Source: Buxus sempervirens
Lineage: Eukaryota; Streptophyta; Magnoliopsida; Buxales; Buxaceae
Assembly (NCBI GenBank): GCA_947561395.2
Contig: OX387189.1
Span: 26,288,329 to 26,352,328, forward strand
Direction: 5' to 3'
DNA length: 64,000 nucleotides
The notes under the pieces are model-generated. The model saw only the letters and a list, made by a program, of their open reading frames with translations, searched no databases and was not told the DNA's origin. Every line of letters starts with the position of its first letter. Positions within the stretch are counted from its first letter, which is position 1. The position numbers were made by a program, and so were the translations under genes. Positions 10,851 to 22,542 of this stretch are shown piece after piece.

Positions 10851-10995
10851 GCTACTTTTGCTCAAAATTAGGGTTTTTCGAGAGCTTTTCACTTTTACCA
10901 TCATATCCCTCATTAAATGAGGGGAAATCTCGGAAACAGCCTTAGGGTTAAGGTTGGTGGGCTATAGACCTTATGTTGTGTCTACCATTCTCACC

Positions 10996-11025
10996 AACCC
11001 TAACCCTAACCTTTGCCTATAAATA
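10996..11025 (+). promoter_or_regulatory. Telomere-like motif and TATA box of LTR copy A
   Basis: AACCCTAACCCTAACC (10996-11011) is followed after 6 nt by TATAAATA (11018-11025). Telo-box motifs occur in plant promoters; here it lies in what should be U3 of the LTR. Transcription would start about 30 nt downstream. Confidence 0.7.
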
Positions 11026-11132
11026 GGAGGCTCCTCCTTAAGCAAATGGCACTCAACTCTTGTTTTGAATTCTCGCAAAGAAGAACTCCAAGAGAAGAAG
11101 AAAACCGCTGCGGAATCGCCTCCAGAACTCAG

Positions 11133-11138
11133 GTAAGC
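11133..11138 (+). promoter_or_regulatory. Strong splice-donor motif downstream of the LTR TATA box
   Basis: CAG|GTAAGC lies 107 nt after the TATA box. Comparable donors occur in copies B (25175), C (26432) and D (47094, minus) at a similar distance, so a transcript starting in these LTRs would carry a conserved donor. Confidence 0.55.
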
Positions 11139-12353
11139 CTCAACTTTTCTTTTTATTTTCTGTCTTTACATTCCTAGATCTAGATCTCTTCTTCTACCTT
11201 TCTGTAGTGTAAAGCCTTGTTTGTGTGTGTGGAAATCCTTCCCCGGCTCAAAGTATCTCAAGACTCCCCTAGCCGTAAAACGTGAAGGCGGATCTAGGAG
11301 AAACGAGACTGGGGATTGACCCTAGTGCTAGAACCCATGTAGCATAAGGCCTTTTTGATTGATTGTAAACCGTTCCATATTCAAAGTACCCTTGATTATC
11401 TTGAAGAACCGTGTTTAACGGGGAGAGAGAACAGAGGGAAACGATAATGGAACGAAACCCTAGGCTATCTTAGAACCTTATTTGGATGAATATGTATGCA
11501 TGCTATTGATCTTGTTTGGTTTTTTACACTTGCACAACCATATCACTATTTTGGCGGGATAGGCTCATATTTGGGGTTTATTGCATTTATTGTGATAAAT
11601 CTCAAATAAATGGCCTCAATCAATTCTGGAATGTCTTTTGGATGATTTTAAAGTATTTGTGTTCATCTTGCACGAATCACACATTTTTATCAATTTTCGG
11701 ATTTGGTTTTTCTTCAAGGATGGCTTAGCTTGACAGCACCTGTACCCTTACTTCGGACGCCCATAACTTCATCATCCGGATGAATTTTGGGGCGATTTCA
11801 GAACCATGGGAAAGGTGAGGCTGTCTAGTTTATGTCCACCAAATTTCATGAATTTATATCTAGCGGATTTTTGACACCTCTCTGTCGAAGTTAAGTGGAC
11901 AGTTCAGGTTCAAATACAGAACTTGTCACTTCGACGGACCGCCATGTGTTCGTTTTATGTCCGATTCGAGTGATTTTTGTTTCTGAGTATTTCTTTATGA
12001 GTCTATTTTCAAATCCAGTTGGTTTCATAATTTTTGGATTCCATTTGAATTATTGGTAGCCGATTTACTCAGAACTGTTCATTTGTACTTTTCTGGGTAA
12101 ATCTGTGATCTTCGGGGCCTGTTCGGGAGACCACCCAAGGCACATCCGAAGGGATTTTTGTATGAGGCTAGTTTCTCTGGAAAGATGGCCATACAGACTT
12201 CAATCACACCAAATTTCGTGGACTTTTATGTAGTGGATTTTTCTAGACAAGTTTCCAAAGTTGCCCACTTACCACTTTTAAAAATCCCCAGCAGCAATTT
12301 CAAAGGAGCATAACTCCTAGGATTTTTATCGGAATGGATTGTAATTTTGCATG

Positions 12354-15300
12354 TGTAACACTCTGGAATTTTGATAAACTTTAATTAAGATTAATTAAAA
12401 TTATTAAAGAACAATAGAGGAAAAAAAAAATTTCATTTGGTTTAATTAATTCCTTTGGTTATTGGTTTAATGGGCTATTAGTTAGTTTAGTGGTTTATTT
12501 GGAGTTGGTTCAAGTTTAAGTGAACCGGGTTCAAGTGGTTCATGGTTCAATGGTTAAAAAAAAAAAAAAAAAAAAACACAAAAGCAAATGACGATTTGAA
12601 CATTTTGGGGGTTTTGGTTTGAGGTTGTCAAGGGTTGCGACAAAGGAGAAATCGCCGAGAGAAGAAGGAGACGAGAACGGAGGAAGAAGAAGGGGGAAAG
12701 GAGAAGAAAAGAAGAAGAGGGAAAGAAGAAGAGGGAAGGGGCGTCCTTGGTTATTGCTATTGGGGTTTAACAAGAAAAAAAAAAAAAAAAAAGAAGGGGC
12801 TTTGTGAGGGTTAGTCGCAGAAGATAAAGAAGAGGAGAAGAAGGGGTGTTCGTTTGGGGGTATAGCCGTAGAAGAAGAGGAGAAGAGAAAAGGGAAGAAG
12901 AAAAGAAAAAGGGAAGAAGAGAAGAGCATTGGGCGACTGGTTCTGTCTGGGCGTGGGATCTGCGAAATCTGTGTAAGTAGCATGTTTTCTTCTGTTTAAT
13001 CGATCGTATGGATTTTTTTTTTTCTAGTTATTTCTGTTTGTCAATTCTTTACTGTCGGGTGCTTTGGAAATTTGTCTGATTGCTGTGCTGTTGGTAGATT
13101 GAGCATGGGTATGACTGTCTACTGTTTGGTTTTTCTGCTCTTTGGGTTTCTATCGATTGACTAGCATGTTTTTTTGTTTTGCTGTAAAGTATTATTTGAT
13201 TTAAAAAGGGGTTGGGCCATTTGGCATAAGAGACCAAAAGCATCAGTTGCTTTGTGTCTGGGATTTCCTTGGTTGAGAAACCAGTCGATGAACATTCTGA
13301 TTTGGCATGAGAAAATATCGATCCAGGCTCTAATTGGGGGTTCTGTTAGAGTCAACTGATTTTAGATTTTTCTATGGATTCTTACTTGCGATGAGAGTTG
13401 TAAAGTAAGTTCAGATGGTAACCTAAGTTTAGAATTTTCTTTTAAAAATTATGAATCTTATTGCTGGAAACATTTAGTTGTTCTATAGGTAAAGAATTGT
13501 CTTATTGTTATTGAGATTCAGGGTGTTTAAAGTATGGTTAGGCATGGTTAGGAAATCTGATTTTAGTGCTCTAATGCTGCTGTATATGAAGTATTCTTAT
13601 GGTTATATAAATCAGAAAATTCGGTTATGAAAAGGGTACACAATTTGACAGTTATAGAGGTTCTATCTCGATTGGGTATTTGAAGGTTTGAATGGATATC
13701 TAATGGTTACATGGAAAGAACAATTAGTTTTAAAACTTTAGTGAAATTGTTAGCTTGATAAGAGGGCTTAGGAAGAGGTTATTGGTGGCAAGAATGACAT
13801 GGAATGGCTGGAAGAAGATCAATTAACAATTTGAAATTAAAGGTAAACTCATTCTGTTATTTGGGCTTAAATTTGTATAAGAATTCGGTGGCTTGCGAAT
13901 GCTAGAAATATTCGCCTAAAAATTCATATTAGCATTCTAAAATTTAGTTGAGGGTAATTGTAGTTGAATGGAATTGGTTTCGGACCAATCGGAACTCGAG
14001 GTATTGCAAGAAAAATCATGAGAATTTGATGATTTCCGTCCATTTAATTTCGCGGCTGTTGTAAACCACCTGTAGAGAAGCAGCCATAATTCCCTGTAGG
14101 AAACTCCGAATTTCGAACCGTTTGTTGCGTTAGAAGCTAGACTCATAGGGCTTTCCAACGATGTATAGCACGCGTACCAATTCCTTATAGCTTAAATCAG
14201 GTTTAGCATATAAGTCACTAGTTATAATTCAATCTGCAGAGTAAACGACAATTTCAAACCAACCGTGGATATTTTATAAAATTGGTTTATAAAATTATTT
14301 TATACCTTTAGTCGGTAATGACTTGGGTTGATAAAGTGATTCGCGAGTTGTAATTGGCAATTGAAGCTGAGGCTTCTTGTTAGATGAGAAAGGCAAATAA
14401 GCCTATGGCATCCCGAAAGGCAAAATGGCCTAGGGATTTGCGGTAAATGAACAACAAGGTTCATTTGGTTTGAGTTATACATTGGGCAGTTAATTTTTCA
14501 GGTTTTGTTTGGTAAAAATAATTGCATGGGTAATTCTTATACGAGTTTAGGCCGCATAAAAAGTCGTGGATCCACAGTCCGTCTAGATCGTGCGTTAGTG
14601 TTGGCTTGTCGTGTTAATACCTCGAGCCACTTGCGTACCACCGTGTGGGATCGGTGAGGCCTTCGTGTGGGATCGATGAGCTGCAGCGTGCCAACCCATG
14701 CGTGGGTGCTCCACTCGTACGATGACCGTGCGCGGCTTCGAAGGCGAGTAGTGAGGTGGCAAACCGGCTAAGGGTGGTTAACCCGATTTATAGACACGCT
14801 AATTCATGAATCTTGCACACACTTTATTCTCTGAAATTATATTGTTATGTGAATTGCTCTTTGATATATGTGAATTACTCTTTGCATGATTTGCTAGAAT
14901 TAATCGTATTATGCGTAGCATGTTAATTTATTTATTGAACTGCATAAACTGTTTATTCCATGCACTGTGCTACTTACTGAGACATTAGTCTCATGCGAGT
15001 TTTTGTTTTACCGGTTTTGTTTTCAGACCCGGCGAGCGTGACGCGTAGTGGAGTCGAGTTCGAGGGTTACCCGGATTATAGACCAGAAGACTACTACCGT
15101 CCCGACTAGAGGTCGAGAAGAAACTTTTTGTTGGATCGTTGTACATGTCATTTTTGAAACTGTACATGTTGTACATATTGTAAATGAAAAGAGAGAGGGA
15201 GAGAGAGAGAACTTAGTGAAATTTATTTTGACCTGTGCATATGTGATGGTTTAGGTTTTTTTTGAATGGATATATATAAACTGTGTTTATCAGGTACTTA

Positions 15301-15495
15301 TTTGTGGTTTGAGGGCCTAGCCCATACTCGTATATACAGACGTTATATAGCAGTTTTTCCGAAAATTTTAGGATTAGATTATAATTGCTTTGGTTAGTTT
15401 CTTAAGTTAGTTTTCATCACAATTTGGGCCCTAAAAATAGCGCTCGGGAGCCAGTATAAAACCGACACGTGTTGACCTGGTTCCGGGGTGCTACA
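12354..15495 (+). mobile_element. 5' LTR of nested Ty3/gypsy element (3142 bp)
   Basis: Starts TGTAACACTCTGG and ends CCGGGGTGCTACA. The whole element 12354-21964 (9611 bp) is flanked by the 5-bp TSD GCATG (12349-12353 and 21965-21969). The LTR matches the 3' LTR almost base for base, with about 15 substitutions and a few run-length differences by eye. It contains a purine-rich tract (about 12640-12930), several homopolymer runs and AG/TATA-type low complexity near 15190-15280. The long open frame on the opposite strand is only the complement of the purine tract. Confidence 0.95.
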
Positions 15496-15499
15496 GAAA

Positions 15500-15511
15500 T
15501 GGTATCAGAGC
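15500..15511 (+). promoter_or_regulatory. Primer-binding site, initiator tRNA-Met type
   Basis: TGGTATCAGAGC begins 4 nt after the 5' LTR. It is the standard plant LTR-retrotransposon site complementary to the 3' end of initiator tRNA-Met, where minus-strand cDNA synthesis starts. Confidence 0.95.
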
Positions 15512-15651
15512 GAAAATTGATCCAATTTAGGAATTAGAAGCCTTAGAGTGGTTTATGGGAATGAGTGCACGTTAGATAAACTCTTCTAAGTGATTGTGAT
15601 TAGGATGAGAGTTCTTGTGCCTAATTGGATTTCTTTGTACTGTAGTTGAAT

Positions 15652-17010
15652 ATGCGAAGGCGAGGTAGACCTCGTAGAGCCGCAGCAGCAAACCATGTGC
15701 CTGCTTTTGAGCCAGCTGAGGATCCGGTGGAAGTGCCAGCTGGAGAACCAACTTTTGTTAATGTCCCGGTGGATGCTCCACCTGATGCCCCAGCTCCTGC
15801 AGCTCAGATGGATGCTGTATGGAGGGCATTTGGACAAGTTACAGCTCTGTTCCAGCAGCAAGCTGCTGTAAATCAACAACATGGGCAGTACATGAACCAG
15901 CTCGGAAATCATGGGGGACAAGAGCAAGAAGGAGAGCGTCATGCACCAAATGAGATGAGGGAATTTAGGAAGATGTCTCCACCTTCTTTTTATGGTCACG
16001 CTGACCCCATGGAAGCAGAAAGATGGATTATGCAGATTGAGAAAATCTTCGAGGCAATTGAATGCAGAGAAGATTGCAAGGTAAGATTAGCAAGTTATAT
16101 GCTTGAGGGGGAAGCAGAGCATTGGTGGAGGTCTATACAAAGAGAAGTAACTGAAGCGGGGATTCCATTGACTTGGGAGGGATTCAAGAACCGCTTTTAC
16201 CTTCGCTATTTTCCGGAGGAGGTAAGAATCCAAAAGGAGTCTGAGTTTCTAACTATTTCTCAGGGAAGTCTGAGTATAGCCCAGTATGAAGAGAGATTTT
16301 CAGAATTGTCTCGGTTTGCTCCACACTTGGTAGACATAGAGGCCAAGAAGACTAGACATTTTGAGAGAGGTCTGAGGCATGATATTAAGAACCGAGTGGA
16401 GATGTTCCTAAGCAGCAGTTTTCGTGAGACTGTTCGCAGAGCATCAGTGGCAGAGAGCTCTACCACTCAAAGGATGGGAGAGATGGCAGGGAGGAGAGTG
16501 CCACCTCGACCGACAAATGAACAATGGTACTCTGGAGATAAGAGACAAAGAATAGGGTACCCAGATCAGAGAAGGTATTCAATGGGAGTAGGGTCTTCTG
16601 GAGGGCAGAGTGGTAGGCATGTTGATGGTGCTTGTCCTAGATGCCGACAATTCCACATCCCTGGTCCATGTTTCGCTCCACCAGGGGCTTGTTATCGATG
16701 TGGACAGCACGGACACCGCATGGCAGAGTGTCCGCATCCTGCCACTTACCAGAGGTTACAAACTAGACCAGTGCAACCTATCGCAGCACCACCTCTGAAT
16801 GCAGTGCCTCCTCGTTTCCAGGGACAACGGCAGAATCAAAGAGCACCAGTAGGCCTGAGGCAGCAAAATAGGCCGATGAGCATAAGGGCACCACAGAGAG
16901 TTGAGCAGAGGCCACAACCACAGGGTAGAGCCTTTGCTATCACTGTCCACGAGGATAAGGAGCCTAAGTTAGATGCTCCAACACCTAATGGAGGTACTTT
17001 ACCCTTATAA
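15652..17010 (+). CDS. gag: Gag polyprotein of the nested gypsy element
   Basis: The frame is open from ATG at 15652 to TAA, 452 residues beginning MRRRGRPRRAAAANH; an in-frame TTG lies just upstream but ATG is the likelier start. A retrotransposon gag core spans about residues 100-210 (EMREFRKMSPPSFYGHADP, then ERWIMQIEKIF and EGEAEHWW). A CX2CX4HX4C zinc knuckle, CYRCGQHGHRMAEC, lies near residues 346-359, and the C-terminus is basic and Gln/Pro-rich. Gag assembles the cytoplasmic particle that packages element RNA. The frame is intact and of normal length, so particles could still form. A 400-bp non-coding gap with stops separates it from the protease frame. Confidence 0.92.
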   Translation: MRRRGRPRRAAAANHVPAFEPAEDPVEVPAGEPTFVNVPVDAPPDAPAPAAQMDAVWRAFGQVTALFQQQAAVNQQHGQYMNQLGNHGGQEQEGERHAPNEMREFRKMSPPSFYGHADPMEAERWIMQIEKIFEAIECREDCKVRLASYMLEGEAEHWWRSIQREVTEAGIPLTWEGFKNRFYLRYFPEEVRIQKESEFLTISQGSLSIAQYEERFSELSRFAPHLVDIEAKKTRHFERGLRHDIKNRVEMFLSSSFRETVRRASVAESSTTQRMGEMAGRRVPPRPTNEQWYSGDKRQRIGYPDQRRYSMGVGSSGGQSGRHVDGACPRCRQFHIPGPCFAPPGACYRCGQHGHRMAECPHPATYQRLQTRPVQPIAAPPLNAVPPRFQGQRQNQRAPVGLRQQNRPMSIRAPQRVEQRPQPQGRAFAITVHEDKEPKLDAPTPNGGTLPL

Positions 17011-17411
17011 GTGGCTACCTGTTATATTCTATTTGAGCTACCAAAATTTTCACCTGCAAGAAAGATTGAATTTAAGATTTAACCCTTACCTGATACAGTC
17101 TGAGATTATTATTCTTGTTATTGTAGACTCTTTATCTATTGTCTAAAATTTGTAATCTTCCTTTAGTGTATTTGTGATATTGTTTTGGTGCATTATTGCA
17201 ATTGTATTCTTTGAATTATGGCAGTGTCTGAATCTTAATAAAAGTGCCTTGTTGAGACCTGAGTGAGTGAAACCAGATCCTCTAGGATTATAGCAGACCA
17301 TTCTGAGAATAACTGTGTTAGTTGCCATGTCATATTATTTAATTTGCTTAATCTTTGGAGTCGTATAGCAATGCATTTCATTGTGTTGTTATGCAGTTAA
17401 AAGAAATCAAT

Positions 17412-18308
17412 ATGGTAGACAAAAAGAAAGATTCACCCAAGGAACCACACTTGAGTGAGGAGGACTCCAGTGAACCAAGGGCTTCCAGTAGTGAAGAACC
17501 GTCAGAAATAAAAATAGTTGAGAGAAATTCCACTGAAGAGGATCCCAATGAACACTGGAGTGAAGAGGAACCCAGTGAGCATTTGAGTGAGGAAAAAGAT
17601 CTCAATGAACCTCAAGCTTCGAGTAGCGAAGAATCAAAAGAAAGAGAACTAATTGAGATCATATCAACGGAAGAGGACCCTAGTGAGGAAGATTCCAATC
17701 CAACTCAGGAGGAATCATCTGAGGCACGAATAGTATATGAAATCATAGGATGCAAATTATTGATTGGGGGTAGCGCTGCAGTTTGCCTCTTTGACACAGG
17801 AGCCCAATCATCTCTAGCCGATCCTGACTTCTTAAGTACCATACATGCTTATTCAAGGATCACCGAGAGTATGGAGCGTCTGATTACGGTTGGAGGAGTG
17901 TTGGAGGCAGTTCGAAGGACATTTCACGACTGCAGTATTTAGATGGGAGATGTACAAATGACAGTAGATTTAATGGAAATCCCAATGCATGATGAAATTA
18001 AGGTGATCTTGGGGATGGATTTGATGGTTAAATACCATGTTGTATTAGATTGTTATCGACAGCACGTGGTCCTTAATATTCCTGGACGCCATCCACAGAG
18101 GTTTTTATGTGACAACCCTTTCCTAATACCTGGTTGTATACCAGAGGATACACCAGATGTCCCATGCATTGTTCAAATTGTAGACCGAAGATATCAAGTC
18201 TTACGAACTAGAACAATTGCGTTAGTGAAGGTAATATGGTCAACGGGAGAGGTCACTTGGGAAAAGGAAAGTGAGACGATGAGCAAATACCCAGAACTCT
18301 TCAGATAG
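17412..18308 (+). pseudogene. Protease fused to chromodomain tail; pol core deleted and one in-frame stop
   Basis: One frame runs from ATG at 17412 to TAG at 18306-18308, broken by a TAG at 17940-17942. It opens with an acidic region repeating Glu/Ser/Asp motifs. An aspartic-protease segment follows with the active-site motif FDTGAQSS. After the stop the protease continues (KVILGMDLMVKYHVVLD). The frame then passes directly to VDRRYQVLRTRTIALVKVIW and VTWEKESETMSKYPELF, the C-terminal chromodomain normally found after integrase. RT, RNase H and integrase, over 2 kb in intact relatives, are missing. The chromodomain places the parent in the chromovirus branch (Tekay/Del-like on LTR length and order). 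It could move only with enzymes supplied in trans. Confidence 0.85.
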
Positions 18309-18821
18309 CCTTGAGGTAACATAACCATTAGTTACTTTAATTTAAATTATGATGATAGAATTTATATGATAAATTCCTAGAAGTGCTTAATAAGTACTAT
18401 TGATATGCGTAATGAAGAAAACATTTCTTGTTTAATTACACTGCATGCTTATTGTATCATATTGCATATTGATGGATGATGAGCCAATTGTATTTAGTGG
18501 TATTTGGGTACTGCAGAGCATCGGCCAATGCTGGGTAATTACCTAAGTATTTAACTTTATACAAATGGGATATTGATATTGATATCGGTATTGATATTTA
18601 TAGTACGAGTTTGAAATATAAAAATACTGTAAGAATCTTGCATGAGTAAACAAGAATATAATTTCTTGATTTTTTCTCTCAACCTTCACCTGGGCGGACG
18701 CGTCTATGTGTAGGGAAGGAGAACAGTAAAGTATAATATTTTCTTTAAGTTATATTTTGCGTATTTCTTGCTAAGTGTGATTTGAATTTCGAGGACGAAA
18801 TTCTTTTGTAGGAGGGTAGGA
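18309..18821 (+). other. 3' internal region and polypurine tract of the gypsy element
   Basis: There is no coding sequence after the chromodomain. Just before the 3' LTR, GAGGACGAAATTC and the purine tract AGGAGGGTAGGA (about 18810-18821) provide the plus-strand priming site typical of this lineage. Confidence 0.75.
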
Positions 18822-21800
18822 TGTAACACTCTGGAATTTTGATAAACTTTAATTAAGATTAATTAAAATTATTAAAGAACAATAGAGGAAAAAAAAAATT
18901 TCATTTGGTTTAATTAATTCCTTTGGTTATTGGTTTAATGGGCTATTAGTTAGTTTAGTGGTTTATTTGGAGTTGGTTCAAGTTTAAGTGAACCGGGTTC
19001 AAGTGGTTCATGGTTCAATGGTTAAAAAAAAAAAAAAAAAAAAAAACACAAAAGCAAATGACGATTTGAACATTTTGGGGGTTTTGGTTTGAGGTTGTCA
19101 AGGGTTGCGACAAAGGAGAAATCGCCGAGAGAAGAAGGAGACGAGAACGGAGGAAGAAGAAGGGGGAAAGGAGAAGAAAAGAAGAAGAGGGAAAGAAGAA
19201 GAGGGAAGGGGCGTCCTTGGTTATTGCTATTGGGGTTTAACAAGAAAAAAAAAAAAAAAAAAGAAGGGGCTTTGTGAGGGTTAGTCGCAGAAGATAAAGA
19301 AGAGGAGAAGAAGGGGTGTTCGTTTGGGGGTATAGCCGTAGAAGAAGAGGAGAAGAGAAAAGGGAAGAAGAAAAGAAAAAGGGAAGAAGAGAAGAGCATT
19401 GGGCGACTGGTTCTGTCTGGGCGTGGGATCTGCGAAATCTGTGTAAGTAGCATGTTTTCTTCTGTTTAATTGATCGTATGGATTTTTTTTTTCTAGTTAT
19501 TTCTGTTTGTCAATTCTTTACTGTCGGGTGATTTGGAAATTTGTCTGATTGCTGTGCTGTTGGTAGATTGAGCATGGGTATGATTGTCTACTGTTTGGTT
19601 TTTCTGCTCTTTGGGTTTCTATCGATTGACTAGCATGTTTTTTTGTTTTGCTGTAAAGTATTATTTGATTGAAAAAGGGGTTGGGCCATTTGGCCTAAGA
19701 GACCAAAAGCATCAGTTGCTTTGTGTCTGGGATTTCCTTGGTTGAGAAACCAGTCGATGAACATTCTGATTTGGCATGAGAAAATATCGATCCAGGCTCT
19801 AATTGGGGGTTCTGTTAGAGTCAACTGATTTTAGATTTTTCTATGGATTCTTACTTGCGATGAGAGTTGTAAAGTAAGTTCAAATGGTAACCTAAGTTTA
19901 GATTTTTCTTTTAAAAATTATGAATCTTATTGCTGGAAACATTTAGTTGTTCTATAGGTAAAGAATTGTCTTATTGTTATTGAGATTCAGGGTGTTTAAA
20001 GTATGGTTAGGCATGGTTAGGAAATCTGATTTTAGTGCTCTAATGCTGCTGTATATGAAGTATTCTTATGGTTATATAAATCAGAAAATTCGGTTATGAA
20101 AAGGGTACACAATTTGACAGTTATAGAGGTTCTATCTCGATTGGGTATTTGAAGGTTTGAATGGATATCTAATGGTTACATGGAAAGAACAATTAGTTGT
20201 AAAACTTTAGTGAAATTGTTAGCTTGATAAGAGGGCTTAGGAAGAGGTTATTGGTGGCAAGAATGACATGGAATGGCTGGAAGAAGATCAATTAACAATT
20301 TGAAATTAAAGGTAAACTCATTCTGTTATTTGGGCTTAAATTTGTATAAGAATTCGGTGGCTTGCGAAGGCTAGAAATATTCGCCTAAAAATTCATATTA
20401 GCATTCTAAAATTTAGTTGAGGGTAATTGTAGTTGAATGGAATTGGTTTCGGATCAATCGGAACTCGAGGTATTGCAAGAAAAATCATGAGAATTTGATG
20501 ATTTCCGTCCATTTAATTTCGCGGCTGTTGTAAACCACCTGTAGAGAAGCAGCCATAATTCCCTGTAGGAAACTCCGAATTTCGAACCGTTTGTTGCGTT
20601 AGAAGCTAGACTCGTAGGGCTTTCCAACGATGTATAGCACGCGTACCAATTCCTTATAGCTTAAATCAGGTTTAGCATATAAGTCACTAGTTATAATTCA
20701 ATCTGCAGAGTAAACGACAATTTCAAACCAACCGTGGATATTTTATAAAATTGGTTTATAAAATTATTTTATACCTTTAGTCGGTAATGACTTGGGTTGA
20801 TAAAGTGATTCGCGAGTTGTAATTGGCAATTGAAGCTGAGGCTTCTTGTTAGATGAGAAAGGCAAATAAGCATATGGCATCCCGAAAGGCAAAATGGCCT
20901 AGGGATTTGCGGTAAGTGAACAACAAGGTTCATTTGGTTTGAGTTATACATTGGGCAGTTAATTTTTCAGGTTTTGTTTGGTAAAAATAATTGCATGGGT
21001 AATTCTTATACGAGTTTAGGCCGCATAAAAAGTCGTGGATCCACAGTCCGTCTAGATCGTGCGTTAGTGTTGGCTTGTCGTGTTAATACCTCGAGCCACT
21101 TGCGTACCACCGTGTGGGATCGGTGAGGCCTTCGTGTGGGATCGATGAGCTGCAGCGTGCCAACCCATGCGTGGGTGTTCCACTCGTACGATGACCGTGC
21201 GCGGCTTCGAAGGCGAGTAGTGAGGTGGCAAACCGGCTAAGGGTGGTTAACCCGATTTATAGACACGCTAATTCATGAATCTTGCACACACTTTATTCTC
21301 TGAAATTATATTGTTATGTGAATTGCTCTTTGATATATGTGAATTACTCTTTGCATGATTTGCTAGAATTAATCGTATTATGCGTAGCATGTTAATTTAT
21401 TTATTGAACTGCATAAACTGTTTATTCCATGCACTGTGCTACTTACTGAGACATTAGTCTCATGCGAGTTTTTGTTTTACCGGTTTTGTTTTCAGACCCG
21501 GCGAGCGTGACGCGTAGTGGAGTCGAGTTCGAGGGTTACCCGGATTATAGACCAGAAGACTACTACCGTCCCGACTAGAGGTCGAGAAGAAACTTTTTGT
21601 TGGATCGTTGTACATGTCATTTTTGAAACTGTACATGTTGTACATATTGTAAATGAAAAGAGAGAGGGAGAGAGAGAGAACTTAGTGAAATTTATTTTGA
21701 CCTGTGCATATGTGATGGTTTAGGTTTTTTTTGAATGGATATATATAAACTGTGTTTATCAGGTACTTATTTGTGGTTTGAGGGCCTAGCCCATACTCGT

Positions 21801-21964
21801 ATATACAGACGTTATATAGCAGTTTTTCCGAAAATTTTAGGATTAGATTATAATTGCTTTGGTTAGTTTCTTAAGTTAGTTTTCATCACAATTTGGGCCC
21901 TAAAAATAGCGCTCGGGAGCCAGTATAAAACCGACACGTGTTGACCTGGTTCCGGGGTGCTACA
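18822..21964 (+). mobile_element. 3' LTR of nested Ty3/gypsy element (3143 bp)
   Basis: Same TG...CA ends and length as the 5' LTR. By-eye comparison finds about 15 substitutions, roughly 0.5% divergence, so the insertion is recent. The right TSD GCATG follows at 21965-21969. Confidence 0.95.
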
Positions 21965-21969
21965 GCATG

Positions 21970-22542
21970 AAACTCTTATTTACCCTAATATTTCAAATGG
22001 ATTTGGTTTGGTTCAATTTAATATTGGATTTGAATGATTTTAAGGCAAATGTCATGCTTTTTAACCAAACTTCCCGGATTTGATTTAACTTGGTTTTAAG
22101 CAACTTGTGATTTGGATTTCTATCTTTTGAGATATTCCAGAAATGATATTGACATAAGAGAGGATCTAAAATCCATTTGGATCTTCATGTGAATATATCA
22201 TACACTTGTTCCTTTTTCAAGGATTTTTCATGATTTTTAGCAAGCTTCTTATTTTTTTAGCATGAGCATACACTTGGCAACCACTTCGTGTGGATGAATG
22301 GGAGTGCCTAACACCTTCCCCCGTTCATAATCTAATCCCCTTACCCATCTCTGGATTTGATTTTCAAGTAGGGTTATTTTTATCCTAGAATTTGTCTTTT
22401 GGCTATTTTTGCTTATTTGTGAACTCTTTGGTGTCCATTCTCACCCCAAAATCATGAATGGTGGCGACTCTCCCACTTTTGCGTCGATCCCCGTGTGTTG
22501 ACGGAGGGATGATCATTCCGGTGATTTTTCCCATGTCTCACA
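21970..22542 (+). mobile_element. Long LTR copy A, right part
   Basis: Continues copy A after the nested element: the break falls inside TTTTGCATGA, a stretch conserved in copy C near 27815-27825. A tRNA-Arg-type primer-binding-like motif TGGCGACTCT lies at 22462-22471, about 70 bp before the end CATGTCTCACA. Confidence 0.8.

Larger units (their letters stand above)
10131..12353 (+). mobile_element. Long LTR copy A, left part (solo LTR, split by a nested gypsy element)
   Basis: The segment starts TGTAGACACCCCAAAATTGC. After removal of the nested element at 12354-21964 it resumes at 21970 and ends CATGTCTCACA at 22542, total about 2.8 kb. CATT flanks both ends (10127-10130 and 22543-22546), a TSD one base short of the usual five. 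No internal coding region or second LTR is present, so it reads as a solo LTR. It contains a 30-bp inverted repeat, a hairpin array, a telomere-like motif, a TATA box and a strong splice donor. Copy D has the same architecture throughout. Confidence 0.8.

Noticed and set aside
12540..12983. 147-residue open frame on the minus strand (and its twin at 19022-19453)
   Set aside because: It is the complement of the purine-rich LTR tract, giving Phe/Ser/Pro low complexity; no domain, and it is duplicated only because the LTR is.
16994..17396. Intron joining gag to the protease frame
   Set aside because: A TATGCAG acceptor near 17396 and a GAG|GTACTT donor near 16993 exist, but joining them does not keep the protease frame.
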